From an uncultured Lachnospiraceae bacterium (GTDB lineage: Bacteria > Bacillota > Clostridia > Lachnospirales > Lachnospiraceae): a DNA stretch of 10,167 nt. The DNA is taken from assembly GCA_934376945.1 (NCBI GenBank), contig CAKRPI010000083.1, positions 1 to 10,167 on the forward strand. Direction: 5' to 3'. Under the pieces are notes generated by a model. That model had not been told where the DNA came from and made no database searches. It saw only the letters and a list, made by a program, of their open reading frames with translations. Positions 7,216 to 10,167 of this stretch are shown piece by piece. Position numbers and translations under genes: made by a program. Each line of letters starts with the position of its first letter. The first letter of the stretch is position 1.

Positions 7216-8016
7216 ATGAAAAAAATAAAACATTTACTGCTGCTTCTTTTTTTGATCCTGATGGTGGGAGTTCCGGTTTATGCAGAAAATCCGGATAAGG
7301 TGGTTGATAATGCAGACCTCCTGACAGATAAAGAAGAAGAAAAACTGCAGGAACAGTTTACAGAAATTGCGGAAAAATACCAGTGTGATATTGCAGTCGT
7401 TACGACGGATACACTGGACGGAAAAACAGCGATGAATTACACGGACGATTACTATTATGCCAACGGATATGGATACGGTCCGGATATTGACGGTATTATT
7501 CTGATGGTAAGTATGGAGGATCGTGACTGGTGGATCGCCACAAGAGGAAAGGCAATTCAGATTTTCACGGATTATGGTCTGGGGCGGCTTAAGGAAATGT
7601 TCCTTGAGGATCTAAGCGACGGAGAGTATTATAAAGCATTCCGGACGTTTGGAACAACGGCGGAAGCATTTATGGAAGAAGCGGAAAATGGACAGCCATA
7701 CGATGTGGATCATACTTATTCCGAGCCCTTTCCACTGTGGCTGCGACTGGTGATTGCTGGTGTGGCGGCACTAATCGTAGGTGGAGTCGTTGTAACGGTT
7801 CTTTACATGCAGCTGAATTCTGTAGCACCGGAGGAATCAGCAGAGGATTATATCCGTGACGGAAGCTTTAAGCTTACCGGGCAAAAGGATATCTTCCTGT
7901 ATCGCACGTTAGATAAGCAGAAAATTGAGAAGGACAGTTCATCAGGCGGGGGCGGAAGTACGACCCATACGACATCAGATGGCGGCACTGCAGGCGGCAC
8001 GGGCGGAAAATTTTAA
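7216..8016 (+). CDS. TPM-domain protein, secreted and membrane-anchored (YdjH-like)
   Basis: The 266-residue product starts with a signal peptide (MKKIKHLLLLLFLILMVGVP, likely cleaved after VYA at residue 23). The TPM domain (TLP18.3/Psb32/MOLO-1) runs from about 27 to 155 and opens with KVVDNADLLTDKEEEKL; GIILMVSMEDRDWWIATRG (93-111) is the typical core strand and turn. A single membrane helix lies at about 174-198, and the C-terminus is cytoplasmic, ending in a glycine/serine/threonine-rich tail (SSSGGGGSTT to GGTGGKF). The TPM domain would therefore face outside, the tail inside. This matches B. subtilis YdjH, which groups with YdjG and YdjI. The start at 7216 follows GGGAG (7203-7207) and is the one that opens the signal peptide; an upstream in-frame ATG (7195) adds seven residues and has no good site. 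It is the last gene of the operon, 75 bases after the zinc-ribbon gene, with no terminator between them. Confidence 0.88.
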   Translation: MKKIKHLLLLLFLILMVGVPVYAENPDKVVDNADLLTDKEEEKLQEQFTEIAEKYQCDIAVVTTDTLDGKTAMNYTDDYYYANGYGYGPDIDGIILMVSMEDRDWWIATRGKAIQIFTDYGLGRLKEMFLEDLSDGEYYKAFRTFGTTAEAFMEEAENGQPYDVDHTYSEPFPLWLRLVIAGVAALIVGGVVVTVLYMQLNSVAPEESAEDYIRDGSFKLTGQKDIFLYRTLDKQKIEKDSSSGGGGSTTHTTSDGGTAGGTGGKF

Positions 8017-8020
8017 AGTA

Positions 8021-8067
8021 AAAACCGCAGGATTCGATTTTTGTATCGGTTCCTGCGGTTTTGTTTT
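8021..8067 (+). terminator. Terminator between the TPM gene and the ABC-F gene, probably bidirectional
   Basis: AAAACCGCAGGA (8021-8032) pairs with TCCTGCGGTTTT (8051-8062); inside, TCGAT/ATCGG adds five more pairs around a T-rich loop. TTTTGTTTT follows on the plus strand. On the minus strand the same stem is followed by TTTTTACTTT (from the A run at 8020-8024), so it can also stop the convergent ABC-F transcript, whose stop codon lies about 57 bases away. Confidence 0.92.
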
Positions 8068-8123
8068 GCGGTATTCTCTGAAATACAGCTTCAATAAATG
8101 GAAAATTACGTCTGTCTGAGAAA

Positions 8124-9761
8124 TTAATTGTCAGAAACAGTCTCATCTGCTGAGTATACCTGCCTCTTTCTTGCCATTTCATCGCTTTCCAGATATTCAT
8201 CGTAAGTAGTGATCTTGTCGATCAGTTTTCCGTTTGGAAGAATTTCCATGATACGGTTTGCGGTTGTTTCTACGATCTGGTGGTCGCGGGAAGAGAAGAG
8301 CAGAACACCCGGGAATTTGATCAGTCCGTTGTTCAGTGCGGTGATGGATTCCATATCAAGGTGGTTGGTCGGCTCATCCAGAAGCAGGATGTTGGCACCG
8401 GAGATCATCATCTTGGAAAGCAGGCAGCGTACACGCTCACCTCCGGAGAGGACATTCAGATGTTTTACACCGTCTTCGCCGGCAAAGAGCATACGTCCAA
8501 GGAAACCGCGGACATAGGTGGCATCTTTAATTTCGGAGAACTGAGTCAGCCAGTCAACGATCGTCAGATCAGAATCGAATTCTTTGGTACTGTCCTTCGG
8601 GAAATAAGCCTGAGAGGTTGTAACGCCCCACTTGTACGTACCTTCATCCGGTTCCAGCTCACCCATCAGGATTTTAAAGAATGTAGTTTTAGCAAGCTCA
8701 TTTCCGCCGACAAATGCGACCTTGTCATTGTGTCCGAGCGTAAAGGTGATGTTATCAAGGATCTTTACACCGTCGATCGTTTTGGAAAGATTTTCAACCA
8801 TGAGTACCTCGTTTCCGATCTCGCGATTCGGACGGAAATCGATGTACGGATATTTGCGGCTGGACGGCTTGATCTCATCAAGCTGAATTTTTTCCAGTGC
8901 ACGCTTTCTGGAGGTTGCCTGTTTGGATTTGGAAGCATTTGCAGAGAAACGGGAGATGAAGTCCTGCAGCTCTTTGATTTTCTCTTCCTTTTTCTTATTT
9001 GCTTCCTTCATCTGGCGGATCAGCAGCTGGCTGGACTCATACCAGAAGTCGTAGTTTCCTGCATAGAGCTGGATTTTGCCGTAGTCAATATCAGCGATCT
9101 GTGTGCAGACCTTATTCAGGAAATAACGGTCATGGGAAACAACGATAACGGTATTTTCAAAATTGATCAGGAATTCTTCAAGCCAGTTGATGGCATCAAG
9201 ATCCAGGTGGTTGGTCGGCTCGTCGAGCAGCAGAATGTCAGGATTGCCGAAAAGAGCTCTTGCAAGCAGAACCTTGACCTTGTCGTTACCATTTAAATCT
9301 TTCATCAGATTATAATGCATCTCCGGTGCAATGCCAAGACCGTTTAAAAGAGTAGCAGCATCAGAGTCTGCTTCCCAGCCGTTCATTTCAGCAAATTCGC
9401 CTTCGAGCTCGCTGGCACGGATTCCATCTTCGTCGGTAAAGTCTTCTTTGGCGTAGATGGCTTCTTTTTCTTTCATAATATCATACAGTCGCTGGTTGCC
9501 CATAATGACGGTGTCAAGTACCGGAAATTCATCATATTTAAAGTGATCCTGTTCCAGCACGGAAAGACGCTGGCCTGGGGTAATCACGATGTCTCCGTTT
9601 GTTGTTTCAAGTTTTCCGGAAAGAATTTTCAAAAATGTGGATTTTCCGGCGCCGTTTGCGCCAATGACACCGTAGCAGTTGCCCTCTGTAAATTTGATGT
9701 TGACATCTTCGAACAGAGCTTTTTTTCCTACACGGTAAGTTACGTTATTTGCACTGATCAT
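8124..9761 (-). CDS. ykpA: ABC-F family ATPase, YkpA/YbiT type
   Basis: ABC-F proteins are soluble twin-ATPase factors that bind the ribosome; they are not transporters. This 545-residue protein has two ATPase domains and no membrane helix. Domain 1 has Walker A GANGAGKST (34-42), a degenerate signature (LNGNDKVKV, 156-164), Walker B ILLLDEPTNHLD (176-187) and switch H210 in VVSHDRYF. The linker at about 240-310, with the basic run SKSKQATSRKR (278-288), corresponds to the P-site tRNA-interacting arm. Domain 2 has an altered Walker A, GGNELAKTT (352-360, Ala before the Lys), a clean LSGGERVR signature (438-445), Walker B ILLLDEPTNHLD (458-469), and Arg492 in SSRDHQ where a His is expected. 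NELA-type loops and a degenerate first signature are, as I recall, normal for YkpA homologues. Length and sequence fit YkpA (about 540). The start follows GAGG (9768-9771) with a six-base gap. It is not expected to be an antibiotic-resistance ABC-F. Confidence 0.95.
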   Translation of the reverse strand: MISANNVTYRVGKKALFEDVNIKFTEGNCYGVIGANGAGKSTFLKILSGKLETTNGDIVITPGQRLSVLEQDHFKYDEFPVLDTVIMGNQRLYDIMKEKEAIYAKEDFTDEDGIRASELEGEFAEMNGWEADSDAATLLNGLGIAPEMHYNLMKDLNGNDKVKVLLARALFGNPDILLLDEPTNHLDLDAINWLEEFLINFENTVIVVSHDRYFLNKVCTQIADIDYGKIQLYAGNYDFWYESSQLLIRQMKEANKKKEEKIKELQDFISRFSANASKSKQATSRKRALEKIQLDEIKPSSRKYPYIDFRPNREIGNEVLMVENLSKTIDGVKILDNITFTLGHNDKVAFVGGNELAKTTFFKILMGELEPDEGTYKWGVTTSQAYFPKDSTKEFDSDLTIVDWLTQFSEIKDATYVRGFLGRMLFAGEDGVKHLNVLSGGERVRCLLSKMMISGANILLLDEPTNHLDMESITALNNGLIKFPGVLLFSSRDHQIVETTANRIMEILPNGKLIDKITTYDEYLESDEMARKRQVYSADETVSDN

Positions 9762-9793
9762 GTGGTACCTCGTTTTTCGTAATTAATTTGCAG

Positions 9794-9832
9794 CCGCTTC
9801 CTGTTGGCGTTTTACAGACTGTCAGGAAGCGG
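9794..9832 (-). promoter_or_regulatory. Leader hairpin upstream of the ABC-F ribosome binding site
   Basis: CCGCTTCCTG (9794-9803) pairs perfectly with CAGGAAGCGG (9823-9832) across a 19-base loop that contains its own ACAG/CTGT mini-stem. On the minus strand it ends about 22 bases before the ribosome binding site. There is no following T tract on that strand, so it is not itself a terminator. It may stabilise the message or take part in leader control. Confidence 0.6.
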
Positions 9833-9852
9833 AGTTTCTTTGATAATCATAA

Positions 9853-9868
9853 AATGCCCGCAGGCATT
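9853..9868 (-). promoter_or_regulatory. Small leader hairpin with short T tract, near the predicted ABC-F transcript start
   Basis: AATGCC (9853-9858) and GGCATT (9863-9868) form a six-base stem with a tetraloop. On the minus strand it is followed by TTATGATTAT, a weak T tract, so it is at best a leaky terminator or attenuator close to the predicted start of the ABC-F message (about 9872). Confidence 0.4.
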
Positions 9869-9878
9869 CCAGCTATCT

Positions 9879-9906
9879 ATTGTACAGAAAATAAGGAAAA
9901 AAGCAA
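9879..9906 (-). promoter_or_regulatory. Predicted sigma-A promoter of the ABC-F gene
   Basis: Read on the minus strand, TTGCTT (complement of 9901-9906), a 16-base T-rich spacer and TACAAT (complement of 9879-9884) form a good promoter. The transcript would begin near 9872, giving a leader of about 110 bases. Confidence 0.6.
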
Positions 9907-9930
9907 GTGTTTCCGGGAAGATTCTTCTTT

Positions 9931-9954
9931 TTTATAAAGTAGTTTATAAAGTAG
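9931..9954. repeat. Perfect 12-bp tandem repeat (two copies)
   Basis: TTTATAAAGTAG occurs at 9931-9942 and again immediately at 9943-9954. Each copy contains the palindrome TTTATAAA. The pair lies 25-48 bases upstream of the -35 box of the ABC-F promoter, a position suited to an upstream activating element or paired regulator site. It could equally be a simple duplication. Confidence 0.85.
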
Positions 9955-9991
9955 TGCGGTATTCTGTGCAGAAATATCTGTTTTCTGATGC

Positions 9992-10020
9992 TTGCATTTG
10001 GATTTTTGGTGAGGTATGAT
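9992..10020 (+). promoter_or_regulatory. Plus-strand promoter-like sequence
   Basis: TTGCAT (9992-9997), a 17-base spacer and TATGAT (10015-10020) fit a sigma-A promoter pointing right, with a predicted start near 10027. No plus-strand gene follows within the window, so its target is off the right edge, a small RNA, or nothing. Confidence 0.4.
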
Positions 10021-10063
10021 AAAAAATACGGCTTTAAACATCATCACTTAATAGAGTCAAGCA

Positions 10064-10087
10064 GCAAAGCGGATTGCGAATATCCGC
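10064..10087. repeat. Short hairpin repeat, copy 2
   Basis: GCGGAT (10069-10074) and ATCCGC (10082-10087) form a stem around TGCGAAT. It matches the repeat at 5967-5990 except for a two-base loop insertion and one change (ATCCGC here, GTCCGC there). On the minus strand the stem is followed by TTTGCTGCTTG, a poor T tract, so as a terminator for the possible gene to its right it would be weak. Confidence 0.6.
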
Positions 10088-10091
10088 CTGA

Positions 10092-10166
10092 TTATAGCAA
10101 TCCTCTGAAATAATGCATCTTAATCCAGCCCATCAGAGTGTGAAATCCTGCGTCAGATATCTTTGC
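10092..10166 (-). CDS. Possible C-terminal end of an unrecognised protein (partial)
   Basis: One minus-strand frame is open from the right edge to a TAA at 10092-10094, giving 24 residues that end GWIKMHYFRGLL; the other two minus frames have stops close to the edge. The composition looks protein-like, and a hairpin lies just downstream as after many genes. However, 24 codons are too few to be sure, the family is not recognised, and the stretch also holds inverted repeats (10071-10077 with 10097-10103, and 10103-10108 with 10133-10138) that could mean structured RNA or a repeat instead. Confidence 0.25.
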   Translation of the reverse strand, partial: AKISDAGFHTLMGWIKMHYFRGLL

Positions 10167-10167
10167 C

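Larger units (their letters stand above)
9762..10091. other. Intergenic region upstream of the ABC-F gene
   Basis: The 330 bases hold, from the ABC-F start outward: a structured leader of about 110 nt with two hairpins, a minus-strand promoter, a perfect 12-bp tandem repeat, a plus-strand promoter-like sequence and a hairpin repeat, each listed separately. No gene in it is supported. The 71-codon plus-strand frame at 9804-10019 runs through the hairpins and promoter and has no ribosome binding site. Confidence 0.6.

Noticed and set aside
8280..9296. 338-codon plus-strand reading frame
   Set aside because: It lies entirely antisense to the well-supported ABC-F gene and has no recognisable motif or ribosome binding site.
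8124..9761. Antibiotic-resistance ABC-F (Vga/Lsa/Msr type)
   Set aside because: The NELA-type second Walker A, degenerate first signature and linker sequence fit the housekeeping YkpA/YbiT group.
10016..10051. 11-codon plus-strand peptide MIKNTALNIIT
   Set aside because: Its ATG falls within the -10 box of the predicted promoter, and the GAGG before it is only one base away, too close to act as a ribosome binding site.

Overview
The window looks like a chromosomal piece of a Gram-positive anaerobe of the class Clostridia, most likely a gut Lachnospiraceae relative. I infer this from the moderate-GC codon use, strong GGAGG-type ribosome binding sites, classical U-tract terminators, and the gene families present (clostridial CarB, zinc-dependent phospholipase C family protein, YdjI/YdjG/YdjH-like proteins, YkpA-type ABC-F). 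The genus cannot be fixed from the sequence alone. I see no mobile element, CRISPR array, tRNA or rRNA.

Layout. (1) Positions 1-3257 hold the last 16 codons of carA and a complete carB joined by a one-base stop/start overlap. They make the two subunits of carbamoyl phosphate synthetase, which feeds pyrimidine and arginine synthesis. A strong terminator follows at 3364-3398, preceded by a decayed 40-42 bp periodic repeat that begins in the last carB codons. (2) A single gene at 3571-4179, with its own promoter and terminator, encodes a cytosolic-looking member of the zinc-dependent phospholipase C family with a full set of candidate metal ligands. (3) After a largely unexplained intergenic stretch of about 420 bp comes a probable three-gene operon at 4596-8016: an SPFH-domain protein with three C-terminal zinc ribbons (YdjI-like), a two-ribbon protein with a C-terminal membrane anchor (YdjG-like), and a secreted, membrane-anchored TPM-domain protein (YdjH-like). 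In Bacillus subtilis such proteins work beside the phage-shock protein PspA at the stressed membrane; no pspA is visible here and the gene order differs. A perfect 15-bp hairpin sits just before the ribosome binding site of the second gene. A terminator that can serve both directions closes the operon. (4) On the minus strand lies a YkpA/YbiT-type ABC-F ATPase (8124-9761), with a leader of about 110 nt carrying two hairpins, a plausible promoter, and a perfect 12-bp tandem repeat upstream. (5) The right edge holds a short hairpin repeat, a plus-strand promoter-like sequence, and possibly the last 24 codons of another minus-strand gene.

The best leads are the PspA-less SPFH/zinc-ribbon/TPM cassette, its internal 15-bp hairpin, a hairpin repeat found at both 5967-5990 and 10064-10087, the structured ABC-F leader, and an Arg in place of the usual switch His in the second ABC-F ATPase domain.
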